Shown here in pieces: positions 42,273-51,632 of a stretch of 64,000 nt of DNA (position 1 is its first letter; the number at the start of each line of letters is the position of its first letter). The notes beneath the pieces were generated by a model. That model was not told the origin of the DNA and ran no database searches. It was given only the letters and a program-made list of their open reading frames with translations. The stretch is from Curtobacterium guangdongense (lineage in GTDB: Bacteria > Actinomycetota > Actinomycetes > Actinomycetales > Microbacteriaceae), in assembly GCF_049341845.1 (NCBI RefSeq), contig NZ_JBMPIT010000001.1:434001-498000 (forward strand), given 5' to 3'. The position numbers and the translations under genes were made by a program.

Positions 42273-43331
42273 ATGTCCACGACTCCCAGCACCCGCGTCC
42301 TCGTCACCGGCGGATCCGGCTTCATCGCCGGCCACTGCATCCTGCAGCTCCTCGACGCCGGGTACGACGTCCGCACCACGATCCGATCGCTCGAGAACGA
42401 ACCTGCGGTCCGCGCGGTCCTGACCGATGCCGGCATGACGGCGAGCGGCCGGCTCGAGTTCGTCGCCGCCGACCTCACCACAGACGACGGCTGGTCCGCC
42501 GCGACGAGCGACATCGACACCGTCCTGCACGTGGCGTCTCCCGTGCTGCCCGGCCACGTGGACGACGAGGACGCGGTCATCCGCCCCGCGGTCGACGGCA
42601 CGACCCGCGTGCTCAGCGCCGCGCGGGACGCCGGGGTGCGCCGCGTGGTGTTGACGTCGGCGTTCCACGCGGTCAGCTGGGGGCACCCGCACACCGACCA
42701 CGTGTTCACCGAGGCCGACTGGACCGTGCTCGACGGCCCCGGAGTCGACGCCTACGGCCGGAGCAAGACTCTCGCCGAGCGCGCCGCGTGGGACCTCGCC
42801 GAGGGCACCGAGTTGGAACTCGTCACGATGCTGCCCGTCGCGGTCATGGGTCCGGCGATGGGCGGCGCCGTGTCCGGGGCGAACCACATCCTGCAGTCGA
42901 TGCTGGACGGTTCGATGCCGGCGACCCCGCGGCTGTTCATCCCGATCGTCGACGTCCGGGACGTCGCCGCCGCACACGTCAGCGCAGTGGACGCACCCGA
43001 GGCCGCCGGCAAGCGGTTCCTGTTGTCGAACGGACCGGCACTCGAGCTGCACGAGATCGCCACCACGCTCCGCGAGCACCTCGGCGACGACGCGGCGAAG
43101 GTCCCGACGGCGGTGCTCCCCGACGACACCGTGCGCGCGGCAGCGGAGACCCAGCCGCAGTTCCGCTCGATGGTCCCCGATCTCGGCTACGCCAAGCGGA
43201 CCTCGAACGAGCGGGCGCGCACGGTGCTGGGCTGGACGCCGCGAGATCCGCACGAGGCGATCACGGACGCGGGACGGAGCCTCGTCCGACGCGCGCAGGC
43301 AGGAGGAGTGCCCGCGGTCGGGGCTCAGTAG
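42273..43331 (+). CDS. Extended SDR NAD(P)-dependent reductase (dihydroflavonol-4-reductase-like)
   Basis: 352 residues. VLVTGGSGFIAGH (TGxxGxxx Rossmann), TIRSLENEPA (NADP-preferring Arg), VLHVASP, DAYGRSKTLAER (YxxxK), IVDVRDVAAAH. Characteristic of the aldehyde/carbonyl reductase group of extended SDRs. ATG 42273. Divergent from its likely XRE regulator. Confidence 0.92.
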   Translation: MSTTPSTRVLVTGGSGFIAGHCILQLLDAGYDVRTTIRSLENEPAVRAVLTDAGMTASGRLEFVAADLTTDDGWSAATSDIDTVLHVASPVLPGHVDDEDAVIRPAVDGTTRVLSAARDAGVRRVVLTSAFHAVSWGHPHTDHVFTEADWTVLDGPGVDAYGRSKTLAERAAWDLAEGTELELVTMLPVAVMGPAMGGAVSGANHILQSMLDGSMPATPRLFIPIVDVRDVAAAHVSAVDAPEAAGKRFLLSNGPALELHEIATTLREHLGDDAAKVPTAVLPDDTVRAAAETQPQFRSMVPDLGYAKRTSNERARTVLGWTPRDPHEAITDAGRSLVRRAQAGGVPAVGAQ

Positions 43332-43576
43332 GTCCCGTCGCGCCGGTCCTGACGCGTGATCTGCTCGCCGGACGCCGGGTCGACCCCGGAGCGCGTGGTG
43401 GTTGTCGTCCGACGGCCTCCGAACGCCACCGCGAGGCTGATGATCAGCAGGACCACCCCGGCGGCCATCAGGATGTAGCCGATGAGCCGGAGGTCCACCC
43501 CGGCCAGCTGGATGTTGAGCGCGAACGCGACGATCGCGCCGATGACGATCAGGGCGATGCTGGATCCGATGCGCAT
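43325..43576 (-). CDS. Small membrane protein, DUF6458-like
   Basis: 83 residues: two hydrophobic segments (IGSSIALIVIGAIVAFAL and IGYILMAAGVVLLIISLAVAF) and a polar tail of Thr/Arg. Resembles small actinobacterial DUF6458 proteins. GAGAGGAAC upstream. Stop overlaps that of the convergent reductase. Confidence 0.75.
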   Translation of the reverse strand: MRIGSSIALIVIGAIVAFALNIQLAGVDLRLIGYILMAAGVVLLIISLAVAFGGRRTTTTTRSGVDPASGEQITRQDRRDGTY

Positions 43577-43664
43577 GACGCGTTCCTCTCGATGGTGGTC
43601 CACGAGACGCTACCCGGAAGCGGCACCGCCCGGCCGCTGCTGCACACCGGGGATGGTCAGGGCA

Positions 43665-46220
43665 TCAGTCGACGTCGACCTCGGTCCACCCGTCGAACCG
43701 CCCGATCTCGGTGACCCGCACGACGGCCTCGCCCGCTTCGTCGGACGCGTCGAGATCGATCGTCGCCGAGAACCCGAAGTCCTTGTCCCCGGACGGGTCG
43801 GCGAAGATCTGCCGAGCACGCCACGTCCGGCCCTGCTCGGACAGCACCAGGTACTGCATCGACCGCGCGTCGGCGTCCGTCGCGACGTCGTCGTGCGACT
43901 CGTAGTACTCCTCGAGCACGGCGTCCCACGCGTCGGCGTCGAACCCGGCAGCACCGTCGAGCGCCCCGAGCCCCTCGACGTCGTCGCGCGCGGCGAGGAG
44001 CACCCGCTGGAACAGGGCGTTCCGCACGAGGATCCGGAAGGCCCGCACGTTGCCGGTGAGCCGGGCGGGCTGCGGCGGGGCGATCTCGTCGTGTTCCGCC
44101 GCTGCCGATTCGACCGAGCCGTTGACCAGCGCCTCCCACTCGTCGACGAGCGAGGAGTCCACCTGCCGGACGAGCTCGCCGAGCCACTCGATCAGGTCGT
44201 CGAGCTCCTCCGTGCGTTGCTCGTCCGAGATCGTCTGTCGCATGGTCCGGTAGGCGTCGGAGAGGTACCGCAGCACGAGCCCCTCGGACCGGGTGAGCTG
44301 GTAGAACCGCACGAAGTCCCCGAACGTCATCGCCCGTTCGTACATGTCGCGGACGACGGCCTTCGGTGACAGCGTGAAGTCGAGCACCCACGGCTGCTCG
44401 GCCGCGTACGCCTCGTACGCCGCCTCGAGCAGCTCGGCCAACGGACGCGGCCAGGTGACCTCTTCGAGGAGTTCCATGCGCTCCTCGTACTCGATGCCCT
44501 CCTGCTTCATCCGGGCGACGGCTTCACCGCGCTCCTTGAACTGCTGCTGCGACAGGATCGCGCGCGGATCGTCGAGGGTGGCCTCGACGATGGACACCAT
44601 GTCGAGGGCGTACGTGGGTGACGAGGGATCGAGCAGCTCGAAGGCGGCGAGCGCGAACGGCGACAGCGGCTGGTTGAGGGCGAAGTTCGCCTGCAGGTCC
44701 ACCGTCAGCCGGTAGGTCCCGTCGACCTTCTCGATCACGCCGGCGTTGATCAACGTCCTGGCGATCGTCAGCGCACGTCTGGCCATCGCGAGCTGCCGGG
44801 CGCGCGGCTCGTGGTTGTCGAACACGAGCGACCGGACCTCGTCGAACGCCGCATTGCCACGGGCGACGACGGACAGCACCATCGCGTGGGTGATCCGCAT
44901 CCTGGACACCATCGGCTCGGGCTCGGCCTGGATGAGCCGCTCGAACGACGCCTGGCCCCAGGAGACGAACCCGTCCGGGGCCTTCTTCTTCTTGACCTTG
45001 TTCTTCTTCTTCGGGTCGTCACCGGCCTTGGCGACGGCCCGGGCGTTCTCGATGTCGTGCTCCGGAGCCTCCGCGACGACGTCGCCCTCGGTGTCGTACC
45101 CGGCGCGTCCGGCACGACCCGCGATCTGGTGGAACTCCCGCGCGGACAGCTGCCGCATCTTCGTGCCGTCGAACTTCGTGAGCCCGGTCAGCAGCACCGT
45201 GCGGATCGGCACGTTGATGCCGACGCCGAGAGTGTCGGTGCCACAGATCACCGGCAGGAGCCCGCGCTGGGCGAGCTGCTCGACGAGCCGCCGGTACTTC
45301 GGCAGCATGCCTGCGTGGTGCACCCCGATCCCGGCACGGATCAGTCGGGACAGCGTCTGCCCGAACCCGGCGCTGAAGCGGAACCCGGCGATCGCCTCCG
45401 CGATGGCGTCCCGACGCGCGCGATCGGCGACGCGGACGGACATCAGCGCCTGCGCACGCTCGAGCGCCGCAGCCTGCGCGAAGTGCACGATGTACACCGG
45501 CGCCTTGCCCTCCTCGAGCAGGCGTTCGACGGTCTCCTGCACGGGCGTCACCACGTACTCGTAGGACAGCGGCACCGGACGGGACACCCCCGTGACGCGA
45601 GCGGTCGGCCGCCCGGTCCGCCGGGAGAGGTCGTCCGCGATGGTCGTCACGTCGCCGAGGGTCGCCGACATCAGCAGGAACTGCGCCCGCTCGAGCACCA
45701 GGAGCGGCACCTGCCAGGCCCAGCCGCGGTCGGCGTCGCCGTAGAAGTGGAACTCGTCCATCACCACGACGTCGACGTCGGCGTCCGGCCCCTGCCGCAG
45801 GGCGAGGTTCGCGAGGATCTCGGCCGTGCAGCACACGATCGGCGCGTCGGCGTTGACGCTGGAGTCGCCGGTGACCATGCCGACGTTCTCTGCACCGAAC
45901 AGGTCGACGAGCTGGAAGAACTTCTCGGACACCAGCGCCTTGATCGGTGCCGTGTAGTAGCTCCGCTTGCCCTCGGCGAGCGCCGCGAAGTGCGCGCCGG
46001 CGGCCACGAGGGACTTCCCGGTGCCGGTCGGGGTGCTGAGGATCACGTTCGCGCCCGACACGAGCTCGATGACGGCCTCGTCCTGCGCCGGGTAGAGCGG
46101 GCGGCCGCCGCTGGCGGCCCAGTCCGCGAAGGCCTCGTAGACGGCGTCGGGATCGACGGCGCCGCCGACGGCCGCAGGGATCGCGGCGACGAGCGGGGCG
46201 TGGACGGTGACGTCGGTCAT
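43665..46220 (-). CDS. SKI2-like superfamily II helicase with DUF3516
   Basis: 851 residues. LSTPTGTGKSLVAAGAHF (motif I), TAPIKALVSEKF (Ia), VVMDEFHFYGD (II, DEFH), LLMSATLGD (III), VHHAGMLPKYRRLVEQLAQRGLLPVICGTDTLGVGINVPIRTVLL and HQIAGRAGRAGYDTEG (V-VI), then a long C-terminal DUF3516 domain; the linker has a KKKNKVKKKK stretch. Actinobacterial DEAD/DEAH helicases of this type are implicated in RNA metabolism. ATG 46220; the longer open frame upstream is antisense to the LLM gene. Confidence 0.93.
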   Translation of the reverse strand: MTDVTVHAPLVAAIPAAVGGAVDPDAVYEAFADWAASGGRPLYPAQDEAVIELVSGANVILSTPTGTGKSLVAAGAHFAALAEGKRSYYTAPIKALVSEKFFQLVDLFGAENVGMVTGDSSVNADAPIVCCTAEILANLALRQGPDADVDVVVMDEFHFYGDADRGWAWQVPLLVLERAQFLLMSATLGDVTTIADDLSRRTGRPTARVTGVSRPVPLSYEYVVTPVQETVERLLEEGKAPVYIVHFAQAAALERAQALMSVRVADRARRDAIAEAIAGFRFSAGFGQTLSRLIRAGIGVHHAGMLPKYRRLVEQLAQRGLLPVICGTDTLGVGINVPIRTVLLTGLTKFDGTKMRQLSAREFHQIAGRAGRAGYDTEGDVVAEAPEHDIENARAVAKAGDDPKKKNKVKKKKAPDGFVSWGQASFERLIQAEPEPMVSRMRITHAMVLSVVARGNAAFDEVRSLVFDNHEPRARQLAMARRALTIARTLINAGVIEKVDGTYRLTVDLQANFALNQPLSPFALAAFELLDPSSPTYALDMVSIVEATLDDPRAILSQQQFKERGEAVARMKQEGIEYEERMELLEEVTWPRPLAELLEAAYEAYAAEQPWVLDFTLSPKAVVRDMYERAMTFGDFVRFYQLTRSEGLVLRYLSDAYRTMRQTISDEQRTEELDDLIEWLGELVRQVDSSLVDEWEALVNGSVESAAAEHDEIAPPQPARLTGNVRAFRILVRNALFQRVLLAARDDVEGLGALDGAAGFDADAWDAVLEEYYESHDDVATDADARSMQYLVLSEQGRTWRARQIFADPSGDKDFGFSATIDLDASDEAGEAVVRVTEIGRFDGWTEVDVD

Positions 46221-46295
46221 GTCCCCATCCTCCCAGCATGGTGACGGAGCGACGATCGGGAGGCTCGGCTCGATACGCGCGCATAGACTCACGTC

Positions 46296-47306
46296 GTGCG
46301 CGAACTCGGCTTCCTCTCCTTCGTCCCGAACCACGGCGGTCCAGCCGGTGCCGCCGCCGCCCTCGAGGACGGCCTGCGGCTGTTCGAGACCGCCGAACGC
46401 CTGGGGTACGGCACGGGGTGGGTGCGCGGACGGCACTTCGAGCCCTTCCTGACGAGCCCGATGACCTTCTTCGCCGCCGCCGCACAGCGCACGAGCACGA
46501 TCGGCTTCGGCACCGCGGTGCTCGGGATGCGCTACGAGGACCCGGTGCGCCTCGCCGAGGACGCCAGCACCGTCGACCTGCTCAGCGGCGGCCGCGTGCA
46601 GCTCGGGATCAGCACGGGGATCGCCGGGTACGGCCCGATCCTGGACCCGGTGTTCGGTGCGACCGAGCGGAGCTTCCGCGACGAGGCAGAAGCCCGCGCG
46701 GCACGGCTCCTCGAGGTCCTCGACGGGGAGCCCCTCGGCACCTCGGGCAAGGGGTACGAGAGCATCCCGGCCGACACGGACCTGACGCTGCAGCCGCTCA
46801 GCCCCCAGCTGCGAAGCCGAGTGTGGTGGGGCGGCGGCAGCATGGGCACCGCGGTCCGGACGGCCGAGAAGGGCCTGCTGCTGCACTGCTCGACCCTGAA
46901 CACGGAGGACACCGGCGAGCCCTTCGCCGTCGCGCAGGCCGCGCAGATCGCGGCGTACCGGGATCGCTTCGCCGAGCTGCACCCCGATCGCACGCCGAAG
47001 GTCGCCGTCGGGCGCATCGTCGTCCCGCTCCTCGACGACCACGACCGTGCCGTGCACGAGGAGTTCCTCACCGGCTACGCGTCGGGGATGGACGACGAGG
47101 GACGACCGCTCTCGGGCAATCCGCCGTTCCGCTTCAGCAAGGTCCTGTCCGGCGAGCCGGCGGCGATCGTGGAGGCCCTGCGCGCCGACCCCGCCGTGGC
47201 CGCGACCGACGAACTCGTGATCACCCTGCCGGCGAACGGCGACGCCGCGTCGCACGAGCGGATCCTGACGGTCATCGCCGAACAGATCGCCCCGCACTTG
47301 AGCTGA
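46296..47306 (+). CDS. LLM-class flavin-dependent oxidoreductase
   Basis: 336 residues. ELGFLSFVPN, DGLRLFETAERLGYGTGWVRGRHFE, TIGFGTAVLGMRYEDPVRLAEDASTVDLLSGGRVQLGIS and VWWGGGSMGTAVRTAEKG follow luciferase-like monooxygenase architecture (FMN or F420). Substrate unknown. GTG is six bases after TAGACT (46284-46289). Confidence 0.92.
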   Translation: MRELGFLSFVPNHGGPAGAAAALEDGLRLFETAERLGYGTGWVRGRHFEPFLTSPMTFFAAAAQRTSTIGFGTAVLGMRYEDPVRLAEDASTVDLLSGGRVQLGISTGIAGYGPILDPVFGATERSFRDEAEARAARLLEVLDGEPLGTSGKGYESIPADTDLTLQPLSPQLRSRVWWGGGSMGTAVRTAEKGLLLHCSTLNTEDTGEPFAVAQAAQIAAYRDRFAELHPDRTPKVAVGRIVVPLLDDHDRAVHEEFLTGYASGMDDEGRPLSGNPPFRFSKVLSGEPAAIVEALRADPAVAATDELVITLPANGDAASHERILTVIAEQIAPHLS

Positions 47307-47716
47307 ACGCGGCTCTCAGGCATCCGGCGGGGCCTGCACGAGTTGGTGAGTCTCGGGGCTCCCGCCGGATGACCATCTCGTCCCTGATCCGCACGGGATG
47401 GTGCACTCATCGTTCCACCATCCGCGTTGTTTGTCACAACTCGGATGCCTCGACTCAGCGAATCGTGATGATTCGTCACGACATATTCCGCATACGGAAA
47501 AACCTCCGCGCGGAGAAAGAGATGCGCCCCCGCAGAAGCGGGGGCGCACCATGACGCACCGGGACCGCCGGGGCTCCATCGGCCGGATCAGGAGGCCGTG
47601 TCGCTCACGCGGCGATCCCATGTCGGTGCGCGCGTCGACGGTAACCAGCCGCCTGACGCTCTCTCCATGCTACTGACCGCACCTGACCGGTGCGCGGAAA
47701 CCGGATGCGAGTTCAC
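47307..47716. other. 410-bp convergent intergenic region rich in inverted repeats
   Basis: No supported gene. Holds CATCCGGCGGG (47321-47331) / CCCGCCGGATG (47361-47371); GGATGGTG (47396-47403) / CACCATCC (47416-47423); TCGTGA (47463-47468) / TCACGA (47476-47481); and the terminator at 47523. Short open frames across it overlap the repeats and lack ribosome sites. Confidence 0.6.
47523..47548 (-). terminator. Terminator downstream of beta-glucosidase
   Basis: Perfect 11-bp stem TGCGCCCCCGC / GCGGGGGCGCA with AGAA loop; the minus strand continues TCTCTTTCTC. About 170 bp beyond the beta-glucosidase stop. Confidence 0.7.
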
Positions 47717-50194
47717 TCACTCCAGTTCGAGGGCCACCGTTCCGGCCGCATCTGCGACCGAAGCGCCGACGTGCAGGGTGAAGGTGCCCGGCTCGTACGC
47801 CCACGCGTCGTCCCAGTGCGCGAATGCCCTCGCCGGCACCTCGATCGAGACCTCGGTCGACTCCCCCGCTTCGAGGCGCACCGGGGCGAACCCGACGAGC
47901 CAGCGGACCGGACGGTCGATCGCGGACGTCTCCCGCGAGGCGTAGACCTGCACGACGTGCTTGCCGGCACGTGCTCCGGTGTTCGTGACGGTCGCGGTGA
48001 CGATCGCCGCGTCACCCGCACGGACGACGGGCGATCCCACGATGCCGTCGATCGTCCAGGTCGTGTACCCCAGGCCGTGGCCGAACGGGTACGCGGGCTG
48101 TACCCCGGCGCGGAGCCAGGCCCGGTACCCGATGTGCACGCCCTCGTCGTAGCGGACGACACCGTCGACCGGCGTGACGTCGAGCACGGGGACGTCCGAC
48201 ATGGCGACCGGCCACGTCGTGGGCAGGCGCCCGCCCGGCTCCGACGCACCGGTGAGCACGTCAGCGACCGCGTTCCCGTACTCCTGCCCACCGAACCACG
48301 TCAGGAGGACCGCGGCGACGTCGTTCCGCCACGGCATCTCGACCGGCGACCCGGCGTTGACGAGCACGATCGTGTTCGGGTTCACGGCGGCGACGGCTGC
48401 GACGAGCTCGTCTTGGTGCCCCGGGAGCGCCAGCGACGACCGGTCGTAGCCCTCCGACTCGACCTTGGAGTTCGTCCCCACCACGACGACCGCGACGTCG
48501 GCTCCGCGAGCGGCACCGACGGCGGAGGCGATGAGCACCGACGGGTCCTCGTCGGAGGGCTCGGTGCCGAACTGGTACGCGAGCACCCCGCCCAGCGTCT
48601 CGTCCTGGATGACGTCGTACTCGATGCGGATCGCGACCTGCTGGCCGGACGTCACCGAGACCGGCACGGAGCGCGCCGGCGGGTTGAGGAACGCCGCGCC
48701 GAGCTGGTCGCCCTCGAACGGCACGTCCTCGTCCAGGACGAGCGACCCGTCGATCCACATGCGGGAGCGGCCGGCCGCACCGATGCCGATCCGCACGGTG
48801 CCGGTCGTCGGTGCCGTGTAGGTCGTGGTGATGTCGAGGCGGTCGGCCTCGCGCGTGGGGGCGTCGCCGCCGAACCAGAAGAGCGCCGTCGCTCGGCGGT
48901 CCTCCACGTACAGCTCCTCGCCGTCCTTGACGAACGCGACGCGGGCGCCTGGCTCGCCGGTGGCGGGGTTCGTGATGGTGGAGAGCGGGAACTCCGCGAT
49001 GCCCTCCTGCACGACGGCGCCGATCGCGTAGTCGACGGTCGCGGACGGGAACGCCGCGCGGATGCCGTCGAGCGGCGACACGACCTGCGACGGCACGACC
49101 GTGGCCGAGCCGCCGCCCTGCGTGCGGGCCTGGTCGGCGTTGTGGCCGATGACCGCGATCCGGGCGAGCGCGGGGGCGTCGAGCGGCAGGATCCCGGTGT
49201 TGCGGACGAGGACGGTGCCCTCAGCCTCGGCCTCGCGGACGAACGCGATGCCGTCCTCGACGTGCACGGGCTCCGCCGCGACGGCGTCGAACCCGGACAG
49301 CGCTCCGACGCGGGCGGCGAGCGTCAGGATGCGACGGACCTTGCGGTCGATCGCCTCGATCGGGACCTCGCCGGACTCGACGGCGCTGAGCAGCGGCCCC
49401 TCGCTCCACCACTGGTTCGGTCCGGGCATCGCGACGTCCTGCGACGCCTTCGCCGAGTCCACCGAGCGAACGCCGGTCCAGTCGGACACGACGATGCCGT
49501 CGAAGCCCCACTCGGAGCTCAGCGGCGTCTCGAGCAGCTCGTTCTCGGACGCGGTGACGCCGTTGATCGAGTTGTAGGACGACATGATGGCCCACGCGTG
49601 CGCCTCGGTGACCGCCTTCTCGAACGCGAGGAGGTAGAGCTCGCGGAGCGCACGGTCGGACACCTCGGTCGACGCGGTGAAGCGGTCGGTCTCGTAGTCG
49701 TTCGCGATGTAGTGCTTCGGGGTCGCGGCGACGCCGTTCTCCTGCACCCCGTCGACGTACGACGCGGCGAGGTCGCCGGTGAGCACCGGGTCCTCGCTGA
49801 ACGCCTCGAAGTGCCGACCGCCGAGGGGCGAGCGGTGCAGGTTGATGGTCGGGCCGAGGACGACGTCGACGCCCTTGCGACGGGCCTCGACGGCAGCGGC
49901 GGCGCCGTAGCGCTTCGCGATCGCACGGTCCCACGACGCGCTCAGGGCGGTGGCGGACGGCAGGTTGAGCGACGGGTCACGCTCGTCCCACACCTCGCCA
50001 CGGACCCCGGAGGGTCCGTCCGACATCAGGATGCGCCGCAGCCCGATCTTCTCGATCGGCCAGGTCGTCCAGAAGTCACGTCCGGTGAGCAGCTGCACCT
50101 TCTCCTCGGTGGTCAGCTGGTCGACGAGCGCGCCGATGCGCTCGTTCAACTGGGCCGCACCGGAGGCTGTGCGCACGTCGTTCACGGTTGTCAC
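47717..50194 (-). CDS. GH3 beta-glucosidase with PA14 insert
   Basis: 825 residues. GH3 N-domain: MSDGPSGVRGE, GPTINLHRSPLGGRHFEAFSEDP, KHYIANDYE, and VVSDWTGV with the nucleophile Asp. C-domain with an inserted PA14 carbohydrate-binding module (about 385-520; FWFGGDAPTREADRL, MWIDGSLVLDE) and a C-terminal fibronectin-III-like domain (GKHVVQVYAS). No signal peptide, so it acts on imported oligosaccharides; the transporter gene lies 38 bp upstream on the same strand. Confidence 0.95.
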   Translation of the reverse strand: MTTVNDVRTASGAAQLNERIGALVDQLTTEEKVQLLTGRDFWTTWPIEKIGLRRILMSDGPSGVRGEVWDERDPSLNLPSATALSASWDRAIAKRYGAAAAVEARRKGVDVVLGPTINLHRSPLGGRHFEAFSEDPVLTGDLAASYVDGVQENGVAATPKHYIANDYETDRFTASTEVSDRALRELYLLAFEKAVTEAHAWAIMSSYNSINGVTASENELLETPLSSEWGFDGIVVSDWTGVRSVDSAKASQDVAMPGPNQWWSEGPLLSAVESGEVPIEAIDRKVRRILTLAARVGALSGFDAVAAEPVHVEDGIAFVREAEAEGTVLVRNTGILPLDAPALARIAVIGHNADQARTQGGGSATVVPSQVVSPLDGIRAAFPSATVDYAIGAVVQEGIAEFPLSTITNPATGEPGARVAFVKDGEELYVEDRRATALFWFGGDAPTREADRLDITTTYTAPTTGTVRIGIGAAGRSRMWIDGSLVLDEDVPFEGDQLGAAFLNPPARSVPVSVTSGQQVAIRIEYDVIQDETLGGVLAYQFGTEPSDEDPSVLIASAVGAARGADVAVVVVGTNSKVESEGYDRSSLALPGHQDELVAAVAAVNPNTIVLVNAGSPVEMPWRNDVAAVLLTWFGGQEYGNAVADVLTGASEPGGRLPTTWPVAMSDVPVLDVTPVDGVVRYDEGVHIGYRAWLRAGVQPAYPFGHGLGYTTWTIDGIVGSPVVRAGDAAIVTATVTNTGARAGKHVVQVYASRETSAIDRPVRWLVGFAPVRLEAGESTEVSIEVPARAFAHWDDAWAYEPGTFTLHVGASVADAAGTVALELE

Positions 50195-50232
50195 GATGGT
50201 CGTTCCTTTCGTTCAGAGCCAGGGAGGGTCGG

Positions 50233-51501
50233 TCAGCGGACGCCGCGGACGCGCGAGACCGAGACGATCCCGAGCAGTCCGACGACCGCGCCGGTGATGA
50301 AGAAGCCGCTGTAGCCGCCGGTCAGGGCGATCACGCCGGGGGCCGCCGCTGGGACGATCGACTGGGGCAGGGCCTGCGCGATGTTCACGACACCGAGGTC
50401 CTTCGCATTGTCCTCGTCGGACGGCAGCACGTCCGTGATCAGGGCGAGGTCGACGGCGTAGAAGACGCCCATGCCGGCACCCATCACGAACTCGCCGACG
50501 AGCACCATGCCGAGCGACGGCGCGGTGGCGATGAGCACCAGGCCGACGACGCCGACGATCCCGGCGACCGCCACGAAGAGCTTGCGGCGACCGAGCTTGT
50601 CGGACAACCACCCGGCGACGAGCGAGGTGAGGACGATGCCGACGACGTTCCAGAGCGTGCCCTGGAAGACGGCGTTCGCGACGTGGGCGGACTCGATCCC
50701 GATGTCGTCGCGGAGGAAGTAGGTGAGGTAGCTCACGGCGGTGTACTGCGCGGCGACCATCATGAACCGGGTGAGCCAGGCCCAGCCGAGGTCGGGGTGC
50801 TTCACGGGGTTGAACACGAACGACCCGAAGAGCTGCCCGATGCCGAGGCGCGTCGACGGCCGCTCGGTGAGCACACGGTCGCGGAAGAGCAGCGCGTAGA
50901 GGACGACCACGACGGACCCGATGGCCCCGGGGACGATCATCTGCGTCGCCGACGTCGAGAAGAGCTGCACGAGGAACGTCCCGCCGACCAGCGCGAGGTT
51001 CTGCGACAGCCCGAGCAGCGCCGCGACCCGTCCGCGCTGGGACCGCGTGACGTGGTCGGGCATGACGGCGGTCAGCGCCGCGATCGTGGCGTTGTACGCG
51101 ATCTGCGTGACGCCCCACGCGAGCACCAGGACCACGGTGGAGGACGTCGTCGCGACGACCACGAGGCCTGCGAACCCGACCACGGTGCCACCGATGATCC
51201 ACGGACGACGCATGCCGAGCCTCCCGGCCGTGCGGTCGCTGAAGCGACCGGCCAGGGGGTTGGCGACCATCGCCGCGAACGCGCCGACGCCGAGCGCCAG
51301 CCCGAGCACGCCCGCCTGGTCGTCGGGCGCGATCTCCGCGACCTTCAGCGCCATCGCCACCAGCACGGGTGGGAGGAGGGCGATGTACAGGCCGAGCATC
51401 GCGATCGGCATGCCGAGCGTGTACATGAGCGAGCTGCCTCGACCGCGCGTGGGTGAGACTGCGGTCGGGGCGTCGGAAACGGTCAGGGCATCGTTCGCCA
51501 C
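50233..51501 (-). CDS. MFS transporter, oligosaccharide/glycoside type
   Basis: 422 residues, twelve hydrophobic segments. NPLAGRFSDRTAGRLGMRRPWII is an extended motif A typical of the SLC45/GPH-like sugar MFS group. Start GTG 51501 chosen because GGAGG ends five bases before it; ATG 51513 adds four residues but has no ribosome site. Transcribed with the GH3 gene, so uptake of a beta-glucoside is likely. Divergent from the TetR gene. Confidence 0.88.
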   Translation of the reverse strand: MANDALTVSDAPTAVSPTRGRGSSLMYTLGMPIAMLGLYIALLPPVLVAMALKVAEIAPDDQAGVLGLALGVGAFAAMVANPLAGRFSDRTAGRLGMRRPWIIGGTVVGFAGLVVVATTSSTVVLVLAWGVTQIAYNATIAALTAVMPDHVTRSQRGRVAALLGLSQNLALVGGTFLVQLFSTSATQMIVPGAIGSVVVVLYALLFRDRVLTERPSTRLGIGQLFGSFVFNPVKHPDLGWAWLTRFMMVAAQYTAVSYLTYFLRDDIGIESAHVANAVFQGTLWNVVGIVLTSLVAGWLSDKLGRRKLFVAVAGIVGVVGLVLIATAPSLGMVLVGEFVMGAGMGVFYAVDLALITDVLPSDEDNAKDLGVVNIAQALPQSIVPAAAPGVIALTGGYSGFFITGAVVGLLGIVSVSRVRGVR

Positions 51502-51577
51502 TGCAACCTCCATCGGGTGCGCCGCCGACGTCGGCGACTCGCACGCCTTCGTCGGCGGCTCGTGCCACCGTACCACC

Positions 51578-51600
51578 AAAACCTATTACCGCTAGGTTTT
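51578..51600. promoter_or_regulatory. TetR operator candidate between transporter and tetR
   Basis: AAAACCTA (51578-51585) and TAGGTTTT (51593-51600) are perfect inverted arms with a 7-bp centre. It overlaps the -35 region of the tetR promoter and lies 77 bp from the transporter start. Confidence 0.75.
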
Positions 51601-51632
51601 CCGGGAACGCCAGGGAGCGGTACAGTCTCGCC

